39,741 nucleotides of DNA from Oscillibacter sp. (GTDB taxonomy: Bacteria; Bacillota; Clostridia; Oscillospirales; Oscillospiraceae). Shown one piece after another: positions 16,228-24,679 of this stretch. The notes beneath the pieces were generated by a model. That model ran no database searches. It had not been told where the DNA came from and saw only the letters and a list, made by a program, of their open reading frames with translations. The translations under genes and the position numbers were made by a program. Every line of letters starts with the position of its first letter. The first letter of the stretch is position 1. Where the stretch lies: contig JAAWLO010000014.1 in NCBI GenBank assembly GCA_022797935.1, positions 1-39,741 on the forward strand, in the 5' to 3' direction.

Positions 16228-17433
16228 TCAAAGAATTACCGGTCCCGCCCGCCATTCCGCTCCGCCCCAGGCGGCGGAGAGATCGGGGTAAGCCAAGGCA
16301 TAGAGTCCGGCAGCCCGGACCTCCTCCTCAAAAAGACGGCGGGCAGGCTCCGCCAAACGACGGACCTGACCAGCTTTCATCAAAATGGGAACCGCAGCCG
16401 TTTTCCGCATCCTGGCCAATAGCGCCCGGCCTGCCCCGTTGGCTGCCAGCGGGCGCAAATAAGGCATCGCGCCGGGCAAGGACACATCCAGCCCCAGCCA
16501 GGCCCGCAGCACCATCCGCCGCAAGCGGGACAGAGCATACCGCTTTGTCTTGGCCTGGGCCAGCACCTCTTCCAGCGTGGGGGCCTGTTGGGCAGCCTGA
16601 AACAGGCGGTTGCTCAGTCCCTCCCGTCCGCCGTCCAGGGCCGCAAAGTCTTGGGGACCCATAGAACGCAGCCGGGCCAGAATCGCCCGTTGGCAGGTCT
16701 CCCAGAAAACCGGGGCCCGGCCCAGGGCCTCCTCCTGCCGGTACCGTTCCGCCATAGCGGGGGCCATGCGTGCCAACGCCATTCCCCGCTCTCCCTGCCG
16801 CAGCAGGCTGCGGATGGCGGAGGCCGACGGAAAACGCGCATCCTGCTCCAGGCTGTCATGCGCCGCGCCCACCCGGGGAATGGCCAGGGGCTCTATGGAA
16901 CTGTCCAATTGAAGCAGGGCCCGGCAATACGCCGCCCCCAGCGTGTTGTTTGGAAATTGCAGCAGGGACGCCTCCTCCGGCGTCAGCAGAGCGGCTACCG
17001 CCCGCTGCTGTGCGGCGGCAAAACTGTCTCCGTTCCGGAGCTCCTGCTGCAGGCACTGGGCAAATTCAGGCTCGTCCATGCTTCTGACCAGACGCAGAAG
17101 CGCCCCGGCGCTGCCGCTTTCGCTGCCGAACACCAGATGGGTAACCGGTCCCATGGCCTCCAGCGCCATCACTGCCCCCAGGGCAAATCCCGGCGCCGGG
17201 GACACCGCCCAAGGCAGCGGCAGCTCCACCACCAAGTCCGCCCCGCTCTCCACAGCGGCAGCGGCACGGGCACGCTTCCCCACCAGGGCAAAGTCTCCCC
17301 GCTGCACATAGTCCCCGCTCATGACGCAGACGATACCGGTCTCCGCCCCCAGCCGGCGGCGGGTTTCCTCCATCAGGTATACGTGGCCCTGATGCAGTGG
17401 ATTATACTCCGCTATGATACCAGCGACGGCCAT
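16228..17433 (-). CDS. tmcAL: tRNA(Met) cytidine acetate ligase
   Basis: This 401-residue protein of the YlbM/TmcAL family forms N4-acetylcytidine at the wobble base of elongator tRNA-Met from acetate and ATP. The N-terminal nucleotidyltransferase fold shows GIIAEYNPLHQGHVY at 5-19 with the HxGH signature (H14, H17), followed by MSGDYVQRGDFA. ASAIRSLL, with its catalytic-type serine/arginine, appears further on. The ATG at 17433 follows GAGGGGG; the longer in-frame start at 17532 lies in the promoter region and is rejected. It is divergent from ackA, an arrangement that fits the use of acetate as substrate. The family call is firm. Confidence 0.92.
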   Translation of the reverse strand: MAVAGIIAEYNPLHQGHVYLMEETRRRLGAETGIVCVMSGDYVQRGDFALVGKRARAAAAVESGADLVVELPLPWAVSPAPGFALGAVMALEAMGPVTHLVFGSESGSAGALLRLVRSMDEPEFAQCLQQELRNGDSFAAAQQRAVAALLTPEEASLLQFPNNTLGAAYCRALLQLDSSIEPLAIPRVGAAHDSLEQDARFPSASAIRSLLRQGERGMALARMAPAMAERYRQEEALGRAPVFWETCQRAILARLRSMGPQDFAALDGGREGLSNRLFQAAQQAPTLEEVLAQAKTKRYALSRLRRMVLRAWLGLDVSLPGAMPYLRPLAANGAGRALLARMRKTAAVPILMKAGQVRRLAEPARRLFEEEVRAAGLYALAYPDLSAAWGGAEWRAGPVIL

Positions 17434-17486
17434 AAAATTCCCCCTCAATTTGATGACAAAAAGGTGACATTTTGGTAAAAAAGTAG

Positions 17487-17514
17487 TTGTGTCTGGAAAA
17501 AAGTCTGGTATAAT
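17487..17514 (+). promoter_or_regulatory. Sigma-A-type promoter of ackA
   Basis: TTGTGT at 17487-17492 and TATAAT at 17509-17514 are separated by 16 bp, pointing to ackA with a leader of about 95 nt. Confidence 0.6.
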
Positions 17515-17613
17515 AGAAAGGAAAGCCCCCAAAAAGCAGGGCTGACGGTTACAATTATATCAAATTTCGGGAAACTGGCAAGCCTTTCCCACAAAGAAGG
17601 AGACGGTTACATT

Positions 17614-18810
17614 ATGAACATTCTGGTCATCAACGCGGGCAGTTCATCCTTGAAGTATCAGCTGCTGGATCCCATCAGCGGCGTGCTGCTGGCCAAGGGC
17701 CTGTGTGAGCGGATTGGAATCGACGGCAAGTTCACTTACAAAGCCGACGGGAAACAAACGCTGGACGCCGTTGATATCCCCATGCCCACCCATTCCGAGG
17801 CCATCCAGGCGGTGCTGGACGCCCTGGTGGACAAGGACAACGGCGTCATTGCCTCCATGAGCGAAATCGGCGCGGTGGGTCACCGGGTGGTCCACGGCGG
17901 CGAGGCCTTCAACAAATCCGTACTGATTGACGGCGAGGTGCTGAAGGCCATTGAGGACTGCATCCCCCTGGCTCCCCTCCACAACCCCGCCAACCTCACC
18001 GGCATCCGCGCTTGCCAGAAGGTGATGCCCGGCGTACCCATGGCCGCCGTGTTCGACACCGCTTTCCATCAGACCATGCCCCCGCAGGCCTATATGTACG
18101 CGCTGCCCTACGCCTGGTATGAGAACGACAAGGTCCGCCGGTACGGATTCCACGGCACCAGCCACAAATACGTGGCAGGCCGGGCCGCCGCGATGCTGAA
18201 CAAGAAGCCCGAGGAGCTGAAAATCATCTCCTGCCACCTGGGCAACGGCTCTTCCATCACCGCTGTGGAAGGCGGCAAAAGCGTGGACACCTCCATGGGC
18301 TTTACCCCCCTGGCCGGCGTGCCCATGGGCACCCGGTCCGGCGACCTGGATGCGGGCATCCTCCAATATGTGATGAACAAGTACGGCATGAGCATTGACG
18401 AAATACTCAGCACCCTGAACAAGAAGTCCGGTGTGGAGGGTCTCAGCTGCGTCAGCTCCGACTTCCGGGACCTGGAGTCCGCCGCGGAGAAGGGCAACCA
18501 GAAAGCCGCGCTGGCTCAAGAGAAGTTTGCCTACGAGGTGAAGAAGTATGTGGGCGCTTACGCCGCCGCCATGGGCGGAGTGGACGCGCTGGTCTTTACC
18601 GCCGGTGTGGGCGAGAACGATAAGGCGGTCCGGGCTATGGTCTGCCAGGGCCTGGAGTACATGGGCGTGAAGCTGGACCCTGCCGCCAATGACGTTCGGG
18701 GCAAGGAAACCGTCCTCTCTGCCGCCGGCTCAAAGGTGAAGGTTCTGCTGATTCCCACCAACGAAGAACTGATGATTGCCATGGATACGGCCGAGCTGGT
18801 GAAGCAGTAA
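17614..18810 (+). CDS. ackA: Acetate kinase
   Basis: This 398-residue enzyme interconverts acetyl phosphate plus ADP with acetate plus ATP, the ATP-yielding step of acetate fermentation. All hallmark motifs are present: MNILVINAGSSSLKYQL at 1-17, GHRVVHGG, DTAFH, RYGFHGTSHKYV with the catalytic histidine, HLGNGSS, GTRSGDLDAG, and the AGVGEND segment. Length is standard. The ATG follows GAAGGAG. A downstream hairpin terminator shows it is monocistronic; no phosphate acetyltransferase gene is adjacent. It lies back to back with tmcAL. Confidence 0.98.
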   Translation: MNILVINAGSSSLKYQLLDPISGVLLAKGLCERIGIDGKFTYKADGKQTLDAVDIPMPTHSEAIQAVLDALVDKDNGVIASMSEIGAVGHRVVHGGEAFNKSVLIDGEVLKAIEDCIPLAPLHNPANLTGIRACQKVMPGVPMAAVFDTAFHQTMPPQAYMYALPYAWYENDKVRRYGFHGTSHKYVAGRAAAMLNKKPEELKIISCHLGNGSSITAVEGGKSVDTSMGFTPLAGVPMGTRSGDLDAGILQYVMNKYGMSIDEILSTLNKKSGVEGLSCVSSDFRDLESAAEKGNQKAALAQEKFAYEVKKYVGAYAAAMGGVDALVFTAGVGENDKAVRAMVCQGLEYMGVKLDPAANDVRGKETVLSAAGSKVKVLLIPTNEELMIAMDTAELVKQ

Positions 18811-18840
18811 TTCCCAAAACGCCAGCGCCGCTCCCATACG

Positions 18841-18876
18841 AAAGCCGCGGCGGTTCCAGGGACCGCCGCGGCTTTT
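18841..18876. terminator. Terminator between ackA and the yitT-family gene
   Basis: AAAGCCGCGGCGGT pairs with ACCGCCGCGGCTTTT around TCCAGGG. It has T-rich ends on both strands, so it can act bidirectionally between these convergent genes. Confidence 0.9.
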
Positions 18877-18930
18877 CGCATATACCCTGCACCGCCTTGG
18901 GGCGCAGCGCTTCGGAAAACGATTTTTTAT

Positions 18931-19815
18931 TCATCCGGTAATCCGTTTAAAATTTCCAATGGTCTCATTGACACTGGAAACATAGGCAAAGGCGTCCGGA
19001 AACTCCTTCAAAATTCTCTGGAAATGGGAAATCTGCTTTCGATTCACCACGCAGATCACCAAATCCTTATCCGTCTTGGAGTACATCCCCTCTGCGTGGA
19101 GAACGGTGGCGCTGTGCTGCAATTCCGTCACAATTCGTTGGGAAAGCTGATTTGCCTGTTCCGTGACCACCTCAAACTTCCGTGCGCTCTTTCCGCCTTT
19201 GAGCATACTGTCGCTGACGTAAGAGGTAAAATAGCAGTAAATCAGGCAGAGAATCACCGGTTCCACCTGACGCCCATAAACGAAGAAGGACAAGGCCGCC
19301 ACCACCACGTTCATGGGGAAAATCATCCAGACTAAATTCATCTCGGGCCGCTTTTTCTGAATCCAGATCGCAATCAAATCGGTCCCGCCTGTGGACCCGC
19401 CGTGCCGCAGGGCCAGACCGTAAACCACGCCGTTGATGAGCCCCGCCGCCAGAGGGCCCAGAATGGAGGAGGTTCCGTTTTCCGTATGGCAGGCAAGGCT
19501 CTGGAAAGAGGGCCACTGGTGAAGCACCAGGGAACAGAGGGAAAACACCAGGACATAGGTCAGCGTCTTTTTCGCATACTCGGCGTTGACCGTTTTCCAC
19601 GTCAGCAGAATCAGCGGGAGATTGATGAGCAGAGACAAATAGCCGATGCTGATGTGAAACAAATACTGGACCATGGTAATCAAACCGTTGATCCCCACCG
19701 GGGCAAAGGAATTCGGAAAAACGAACAACTCGTAATTGACAGCCGTCAGCACCGCCGCCGCAATTACCGCGAGATATCCCAGGAGAAGTTCCTTTGTTTT
19801 TTCTGCGTTTTCCAC
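18931..19815 (-). CDS. YitT family membrane protein (DUF161/DUF2179)
   Basis: This 294-residue protein has about five or six hydrophobic segments in residues 10-200, including LLGYLAVIAAAVLTAVNYEL at 11-30 and a GGSTGGTDLIA motif typical of YitT proteins. A soluble C-terminal DUF2179 domain (about 215-294) shows KTDKDLVICVVNRKQI. The start is GTG at 19815 behind AAAGGA. Function in this family is not established; a transport role is often suggested. An 84-nt gap with a hairpin separates it from the end of the long SnoaL-containing operon, so it is more likely a separate housekeeping gene than part of that pathway. Confidence 0.9.
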   Translation of the reverse strand: MENAEKTKELLLGYLAVIAAAVLTAVNYELFVFPNSFAPVGINGLITMVQYLFHISIGYLSLLINLPLILLTWKTVNAEYAKKTLTYVLVFSLCSLVLHQWPSFQSLACHTENGTSSILGPLAAGLINGVVYGLALRHGGSTGGTDLIAIWIQKKRPEMNLVWMIFPMNVVVAALSFFVYGRQVEPVILCLIYCYFTSYVSDSMLKGGKSARKFEVVTEQANQLSQRIVTELQHSATVLHAEGMYSKTDKDLVICVVNRKQISHFQRILKEFPDAFAYVSSVNETIGNFKRITG

Positions 19816-19860
19816 CGCCGTACCAGTCCTTTCCCATTCTCAATTCTGTGTACCCGCAAT

Positions 19861-19891
19861 TTGGGCGGAGAGAACTGCGCTCTCCGCCCAA
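19861..19891 (-). terminator. Hairpin closing the 17-gene operon
   Basis: TTGGGCGGAGAG pairs perfectly with CTCTCCGCCCAA, 9 nt after the stop codon of the last SnoaL-like gene. The T-tract lies on the plus strand side (GGTTTTTTT), while the minus-strand tail is only ATTGCG. Termination of the operon is therefore plausible but not canonical. Confidence 0.6.
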
Positions 19892-19899
19892 AGGTTTTT

Positions 19900-20442
19900 T
19901 TACAGTTCCAGCGTCGTGAAGCTCTGATCGCCCGTGCAGACCGCCCGGATATAATCACAGCAGAGTCCCGTCGTCTCAAAGGTGATGAGCCATTCCCCAT
20001 CCATCTTTTCCACATGGAAGGAACTGATATTCAGCGCCTTTTCCTTTTGCAGCTCCAGCCCGGTGGGGGGACCGTAGATGCTGGGACCGGTATTCGTCCC
20101 CGAGAAATAGTAGCGCATCCAGACCCGGTAGGCATTCTCCCCATTCGGCGCGGCAAAAATCGCGGGGATCTCAACCTTCAAATCCGGGAACGCCGAGCAC
20201 AGGCGCATGACCTCATGCTCCACCGCCGGAATATCACGAAGCACAAAGCCATTCTCCCGATGGACCTCCACATTGTCCGCGTAGATTTCATAGACGCTGC
20301 CGAACATCTTGTGGTTATAGATAAACTCCCAGAAACCCTTCAGATAGGCGCAGAGGCTCTCTCCGTCCGTGACCTGAATCGACCGAAGGGCCTGCTCCTT
20401 TGCGTGCAGCTGAGCCGACAGGTCAAAACATACCATGCTCAT
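19900..20442 (-). CDS. SnoaL/NTF2-like protein, A-type subunit of pair 3
   Basis: This 180-residue protein has the cone-shaped NTF2/SnoaL-like pattern. A helical N-terminus is followed by GSVYEIYADNVEVHRENGF, then a strand-rich half with FPDLKVEI, YRVWMRYYFSGTN, SIYGPPTG and a final DGEWLITFETT. No signal peptide is present, so it is cytosolic. It shares a run of 25 identical residues with the pair-2 A protein (21103-21645), showing a recent duplication. Its ATG overlaps the stop of the B-type partner by 4 nt (ATGA), implying translational coupling and a hetero-oligomer. Related folds serve as dehydratases, isomerases or cyclases; the activity here is unknown. It is the last gene of the operon. 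Confidence 0.82.
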   Translation of the reverse strand: MSMVCFDLSAQLHAKEQALRSIQVTDGESLCAYLKGFWEFIYNHKMFGSVYEIYADNVEVHRENGFVLRDIPAVEHEVMRLCSAFPDLKVEIPAIFAAPNGENAYRVWMRYYFSGTNTGPSIYGPPTGLELQKEKALNISSFHVEKMDGEWLITFETTGLCCDYIRAVCTGDQSFTTLEL

Positions 20443-21053
20443 CCCATTGCCTCCTCTTCCGCAGCGGCGCCCGGCGCCGTGTCCTTTTCCGCAAGTCCGT
20501 CGTAGAAATCCAGCAGCGACTTGGCGAAGGGCCGGAGATTGGCGGTGCGGCGGCGGATGGAGTCCTGACCATTGATTACAAACTCATCCACGATGCACCA
20601 GCGGCCTTCTACCTTCTTGACATAGCACTCACACAGGCAATACGCACTGTCCATGGCAAAGGTAGAGCCGTCTCCGAGACCGCCAAAGGTCGCTCCGCCC
20701 CGGGAGACCGTGCCCGAGTTGCTGGTCACCTGCCCGAAGTGGTATCCGCTCTCCTGGTCTCCCTCTGCGTAGATTTCTTTGAAGTTGCACTTCTTGTTCG
20801 GATAAAGGGAGAAGGTCGGCAGGGTCTCAACCTCCAGGGCGTCCTTGCCCCCCACCCAGGTTCCGACGCCCTCCAGCCGCGTGACTGTGTGGTCACAGTA
20901 ATAGTCGTAGCACAGTCCCGCTTGATGGAATTCCCAAATCAGACGGGTGTAGACCTCAAACTGCTTCGCCACTTCCTCGGGCGTCTCGAACTTACAATTG
21001 TAATAGTATTCTTCCAGGGCACGGCGCTCTGCCAATACTTCCTTGCGGCCCAT
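20439..21053 (-). CDS. SnoaL/NTF2-like protein, B-type subunit of pair 3
   Basis: This 204-residue NTF2-fold protein is a paralogue of the pair-2 B protein. Both begin MGRK, continue with EVLAER, and share ETPEEVAK with a later AGL-x-YDYYCD segment. The C-terminal strand region has ECYVKKVEGRWCIVDEF, followed by a tail rich in alanine and glutamate. It keeps the YDxYxD-xxxx-EG signature seen in the A-type proteins, so A and B are probably distant homologues. The frame ends in ATGA, overlapping the A-type gene, and carries that gene's ribosome site (AGGAGG) in its last codons. The function is unknown; subunit pairing is inferred from gene arrangement. Confidence 0.82.
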   Translation of the reverse strand: MGRKEVLAERRALEEYYYNCKFETPEEVAKQFEVYTRLIWEFHQAGLCYDYYCDHTVTRLEGVGTWVGGKDALEVETLPTFSLYPNKKCNFKEIYAEGDQESGYHFGQVTSNSGTVSRGGATFGGLGDGSTFAMDSAYCLCECYVKKVEGRWCIVDEFVINGQDSIRRRTANLRPFAKSLLDFYDGLAEKDTAPGAAAEEEAMG

Positions 21054-21102
21054 ACAAATCTCCTCTCCTGTTCGGATTTTTTAACCCTTTGTTTCAGGAC
21101 CT

Positions 21103-21645
21103 TTACATTTCAAGGGATGAAAAGCTCTTGTCCCCCGTACACACTGCCCGGATGTAATCGCAGGGGTGCATCGTCCGCTCCAGGACGATCAGCCACTCTC
21201 CGTCGATCTTCCGCAGGTAGAAGGCGCTGAGATTCAGGGCCTTTTCCCCTTCCATCCGCAGACCCGTAGGCGGTCCGTAAATACTGGGTCCTTTATTGGT
21301 GCCGGTAAAGTAGTAGCGCATCCAAACCTTATAGCCGTCCTCGCCTGTGGGAACCGCGAAGATGTCCGCAATGTCCACCTTCAAATCCGGGAAGGCGCCG
21401 CAAATCGCCATCGTTTCCTGCTCCACCTCCTGAATGCTCCGCTGGACAAAGCCGTTTTCCCGGTAGAGCTCAATATCGTCTGCGTAAATGTCATAAACAC
21501 AGCCGAACATCTTGTGATTATAGATGAATTCCCAGAAGCCTTTCAGGTAGGCGCACAGGCTCTCCCCGTCCGTCACCTCAATGGCCCGGATTTTGGCCTC
21601 GTGGGCATGGAGCGCGTCCGCCCGGGCAAAACACACCTGGCTCAT
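21103..21645 (-). CDS. SnoaL/NTF2-like protein, A-type subunit of pair 2
   Basis: This 180-residue cytosolic NTF2-like protein is nearly collinear with the pair-3 A protein. It has VTDGESLCAYLKGFWEFI, then GCVYDIYADDIELYRENGF, FPDLKVDI, YKVWMRYYFTGTN, SIYGPPTG and a C-terminal CDYIRAVCTGDKSF. The paired cysteines in that tail are conserved in pair 3 but only one is kept in pair 1. The start overlaps the stop of its B-type partner by 4 nt. A 49-nt gap without a hairpin leads on to pair 3. As in the other pairs, acidic and aromatic residues near YDIYAD may line the pocket; this is family inference only. Confidence 0.82.
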   Translation of the reverse strand: MSQVCFARADALHAHEAKIRAIEVTDGESLCAYLKGFWEFIYNHKMFGCVYDIYADDIELYRENGFVQRSIQEVEQETMAICGAFPDLKVDIADIFAVPTGEDGYKVWMRYYFTGTNKGPSIYGPPTGLRMEGEKALNLSAFYLRKIDGEWLIVLERTMHPCDYIRAVCTGDKSFSSLEM

Positions 21646-22247
21646 TCTTCCGCGCCTCCTTCCGTTTCCGTACAGACATCCTTTGCCTGCAGGTCTCCCA
21701 GCACCGTTTCATAGAAGGGCTGAGAGTTGGCCCGCTGGCGGCGGGTCACTTCCTCGCCGTAGCCCAGCCATTCGTCTTTGATGACCCAGCGGCCCTCCAC
21801 CTTCTGTACGCAGCACTGACAGAAGTTAACCTTGTCTTCCCGGTGAAAGACGGAGTCGTCTCCCCGGCCAGCAAGGGTAGCGCCCTTGGAGGAATAGACT
21901 CCCTCGTTGGCGGTCATCTGGCCGAAGCGGTAACCCTCCTCGGGACTGCCCACGCAGAAGATATCCAGGAAGTGGCTGTCGTTCTGGGGAAAGGGGGCGA
22001 AGGCGGGAATGGTATGAATTTCCGTCACGTCCACGCCGCCGGTCATCTTTCCGCCGCCCTCGTGGCGGATGACCGTTTCGTCGCAGTAGTAGTCGTATAC
22101 CAGGCCCGCCTGGTGATAGACCCAGATGAGTTTGGTGTAAACCTCGAAGAGCTTTGCCACTTCTTCCGGCGTTTCCAGCTTGCAGCTATAATAGTAGTCT
22201 TCCAGGGCCTTCCGCTCCGCCAGAACCTCTTTTCTTTTTCTGCCCAT
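21642..22247 (-). CDS. SnoaL/NTF2-like protein, B-type subunit of pair 2
   Basis: This 201-residue NTF2-like protein starts MGRKRKEVLAERKALEDYYY and contains AGLVYDYYCDETVIRHEGG and EEGYRFGQMTANEG. A CQCCVQKVEGRWVIKDEW strand has three closely spaced cysteines, and the tail is acidic (TEGGAEE). Its ATG directly abuts the stop codon of the glycerol-dehydrogenase-like gene (0 nt gap), and its end overlaps the A-type gene by ATGA. This tight packing indicates coordinated translation with the dehydrogenase, suggesting that the NTF2 pair acts on the ketone or alcohol handled by it. No known enzyme can be named with confidence. Confidence 0.82.
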   Translation of the reverse strand: MGRKRKEVLAERKALEDYYYSCKLETPEEVAKLFEVYTKLIWVYHQAGLVYDYYCDETVIRHEGGGKMTGGVDVTEIHTIPAFAPFPQNDSHFLDIFCVGSPEEGYRFGQMTANEGVYSSKGATLAGRGDDSVFHREDKVNFCQCCVQKVEGRWVIKDEWLGYGEEVTRRQRANSQPFYETVLGDLQAKDVCTETEGGAEE

Positions 22248-23354
22248 TCAGACCGCCTTTCTCTCGTGGTATTTCCGCCCCAGAGCATCTGCGGCCATGA
22301 GAGCCTGATAGACCATCTCACCGGTGACCTCGAAGGGCATGTTGTGAATGGTGCTGGTGGGCACACAGGCCTTTTCCGCCGCGTTGCGCACCACAGCCGG
22401 GTCCACATCGGGATAACCCAGATCCGCGAAGCAGATGGGCAAACCCACGGAAGCGCTGAAGGCCTGGACTTCCTCGAAATCCTCCCAGGCGTCCTCCAGA
22501 ACCAGCTGCGCCAGGGTACAGAAAGCCACGTTGAAGCCATGGAGCTGGCGGTGCAGGGCGGGGATGTGCGTAAAGCCCTTCTGGATGCCGTGGGCGGCGG
22601 CCAGGCCGCCGCTCTCGAAGCCAATGGTAGAGAGATAGGTGTTGGTCTCCACAATGACCTCCACCGCCTCGGTGCAGACGCCCGCTTCCACGGCTTCCTT
22701 GGCCTTAAGGCCGTCCCGCTTCAGGTTCTCCCAGCAAAGCTTTGCCAGGGCAGTAGCGGCCCGGGTGGGTTTGGCGTGGACCTGGTTGTCCTTGCCGGAG
22801 GCCCGGCAGGCCCGGGCTTCGAACCAAGTGGCCATAGCGTCACCCATACCCGCTACCAGCAGCTTGGCCGGGGCGGCGGCAATCACTGCCGTATCCACCA
22901 GGACCATGTTGGGGCAGCTGTCCAGGAACAGGTAGCGGTCGAAGGTGCCCTCCTCGTGGTAGACCACGCTGCAGGAGCTGCAAGGCGCGTCGGAAGAAGC
23001 AATGGTGGGAACTACTACCATGGGAAGCCCCGCGCTGTAGGCCACGCCCTTGGTGGTGTCCAGGGTTTTGCCGCCGCCGATACCGATCACGCAGCTGAAT
23101 CCGCCGCTCCGGGCGGTATCCGCCAGGCGGTCAATCAGGGACTGGCAGCACTCCCCCTCGAACTTCTCGTAGGCCAGGGTATAATCGCTCTTTCCCTGGA
23201 AGCACTGGTCCAGCACCGGGTGAATCATGGGGTCCACAAAAGGATCCATGATAATCAGCAGCTTTGTGCCCATACCGTCCAGGTACTTGTCCAGCTCCGC
23301 CAGGACATTGGGGCCCTGGACATACCGGGAGGGGCTTTTCAGTAACTTGCTCAT
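22248..23354 (-). CDS. Iron/zinc-containing alcohol dehydrogenase, glycerol dehydrogenase-like
   Basis: This 368-residue enzyme of the GldA/Fe-ADH superfamily oxidises or reduces a polyol or alcohol with NAD(H). It has VIGIGGGKTLDTTKGVA at 89-105 for NAD binding, the VVPTIASSDAPCS segment, and a metal-ligand aspartate in AGMGDAMATWFEA. Histidine ligands lie in GGLAAAHGIQKGFT and LHGFNVAFCTL. These fit glycerol dehydrogenase better than class III Fe-ADH. The ATG follows GGAAAGGATTG. It lies 30 nt after the TRAP large membrane subunit and abuts the pair-2 B gene. The operon thus carries two alcohol dehydrogenases of unrelated families plus a hydroxyacid dehydrogenase. The true substrate is unknown. 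Confidence 0.88.
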   Translation of the reverse strand: MSKLLKSPSRYVQGPNVLAELDKYLDGMGTKLLIIMDPFVDPMIHPVLDQCFQGKSDYTLAYEKFEGECCQSLIDRLADTARSGGFSCVIGIGGGKTLDTTKGVAYSAGLPMVVVPTIASSDAPCSSCSVVYHEEGTFDRYLFLDSCPNMVLVDTAVIAAAPAKLLVAGMGDAMATWFEARACRASGKDNQVHAKPTRAATALAKLCWENLKRDGLKAKEAVEAGVCTEAVEVIVETNTYLSTIGFESGGLAAAHGIQKGFTHIPALHRQLHGFNVAFCTLAQLVLEDAWEDFEEVQAFSASVGLPICFADLGYPDVDPAVVRNAAEKACVPTSTIHNMPFEVTGEMVYQALMAADALGRKYHERKAV

Positions 23355-23384
23355 GATGTTTCCAATCCTTTCCGCAGAGGGAAT

Positions 23385-24674
23385 TTAGATGGTGTAGCCC
23401 ATGATCTTGGGCAGGAACAGCACCAGCTGGGGGATGTACGTAATCAGCAGCAGCGCCACGACCGCCACGCCGATCCAGGGCCAGATATCCTTTGCCAGCT
23501 TGTTCAGGGGCACGCCGCCAATGGCGGAGGCCATGAAGAGGTTGGCGCCCAGAGGCGGGGTGACGAAGCCAATGGCCAGGTTCACAATGGTGACAATACC
23601 GAAGTGCACCGGGCTCACGCCCACAGCGGTGACAATCGGCAGGAGGATGGGAACCGTCAGAATGATGGCGGCGTTGGTCTCCATGAAGGTGCCCATGAAG
23701 AGATAGATGACGTTGATGATGAGCAGGAGGATAATCTTGTTCTCGGTAATGGCCAGAATCGCGGCCGCCACCTTGGCGGGAACCTGCTCGATGGAGAGGA
23801 TGCTGCCAAAGCCGGAGGACATACCGATGATGAACATGACCGGCGCGGAGATGGTCATGGCGTGCATAGCCAGATAGGGCAGAATCTTCAGGCTGACTTC
23901 CTTATAGACGAAGACGCTGACGATCACGCCCACCAGGCAGCCCAGCGCGGCGGACTCGGTGGGGGTGCAGATACCGCCGTAGATGCTGCCCAGGATGATG
24001 ACGGGCACCAGAATGGCGGGGATGGCGTCAATCCAGACGTGGAGGGTCTCCTTAGCGGAGAGCTTCACCTTGGTCTCCGGGGTGTAGCCCTTGCGCTTGG
24101 AGGAGAAATAGCAGTAGCCGATGAGGGCGCAGCCGAAGATGATGCCTGCGGGAATGCCGGCGGTGAACATCGAAGTCAAGGACACGCCGGCGGTGGTGGC
24201 ATAGACCACCATGCACACGCTGGGGGGAATCATGGTGCCAATGGCTCCGCCGATGGCCACCATGCAGGTGCTGTAGGAGCGGTCATAGTGCGCCTTCACC
24301 ATCTCGGGAATCATCAGCATGCCAATGGCGGAAACCGTAGCGGAGCCGGTGCCGGAAATGGCGGCAAAGATGATACAGGCGATAATCGTCACGATGCCCA
24401 GACCGCCGGTGATGTTGCCGAAGCCAAGCTTTGCCACGTTTACCAGGCGCTTGGAGATGCCGCCCTTCGCCATGATGTCGCCGGCAAAGGTGAACAGCGG
24501 GCAGGCCACCAGCAGATAGGAGTTGAAGCCATTGCTGGCCGTTTTTGTGAACGCGGAAAGAGAAACGGTTTCGAAGAGTTCAATGTTGATCAGGGAGGTC
24601 ATACCCAGGGACACCGCAATGGGCGCGCCCAGGATGAACAGCACAATAAAGATCAGAACCAATAACAGCATCAT
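23385..24674 (-). CDS. TRAP transporter large permease subunit, DctM type
   Basis: This 429-residue membrane protein with about twelve hydrophobic segments is the DctM component of a tripartite ATP-independent periplasmic transporter. It shows the typical opening FIVLFILGAPIAVSLGMTSL, an NSYLLVACPLFTFAGDIMAKGG segment, GTGSATVSAIG, and a TEAS-like PTESAALG motif in the middle. It uses a sodium gradient to import a substrate, usually an organic or sugar acid, delivered by the binding protein. It begins 5 nt after dctQ, so M and Q are translated together. Confidence 0.93.
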   Translation of the reverse strand: MMLLLVLIFIVLFILGAPIAVSLGMTSLINIELFETVSLSAFTKTASNGFNSYLLVACPLFTFAGDIMAKGGISKRLVNVAKLGFGNITGGLGIVTIIACIIFAAISGTGSATVSAIGMLMIPEMVKAHYDRSYSTCMVAIGGAIGTMIPPSVCMVVYATTAGVSLTSMFTAGIPAGIIFGCALIGYCYFSSKRKGYTPETKVKLSAKETLHVWIDAIPAILVPVIILGSIYGGICTPTESAALGCLVGVIVSVFVYKEVSLKILPYLAMHAMTISAPVMFIIGMSSGFGSILSIEQVPAKVAAAILAITENKIILLLIINVIYLFMGTFMETNAAIILTVPILLPIVTAVGVSPVHFGIVTIVNLAIGFVTPPLGANLFMASAIGGVPLNKLAKDIWPWIGVAVVALLLITYIPQLVLFLPKIMGYTI

Positions 24675-24679
24675 AGGAT

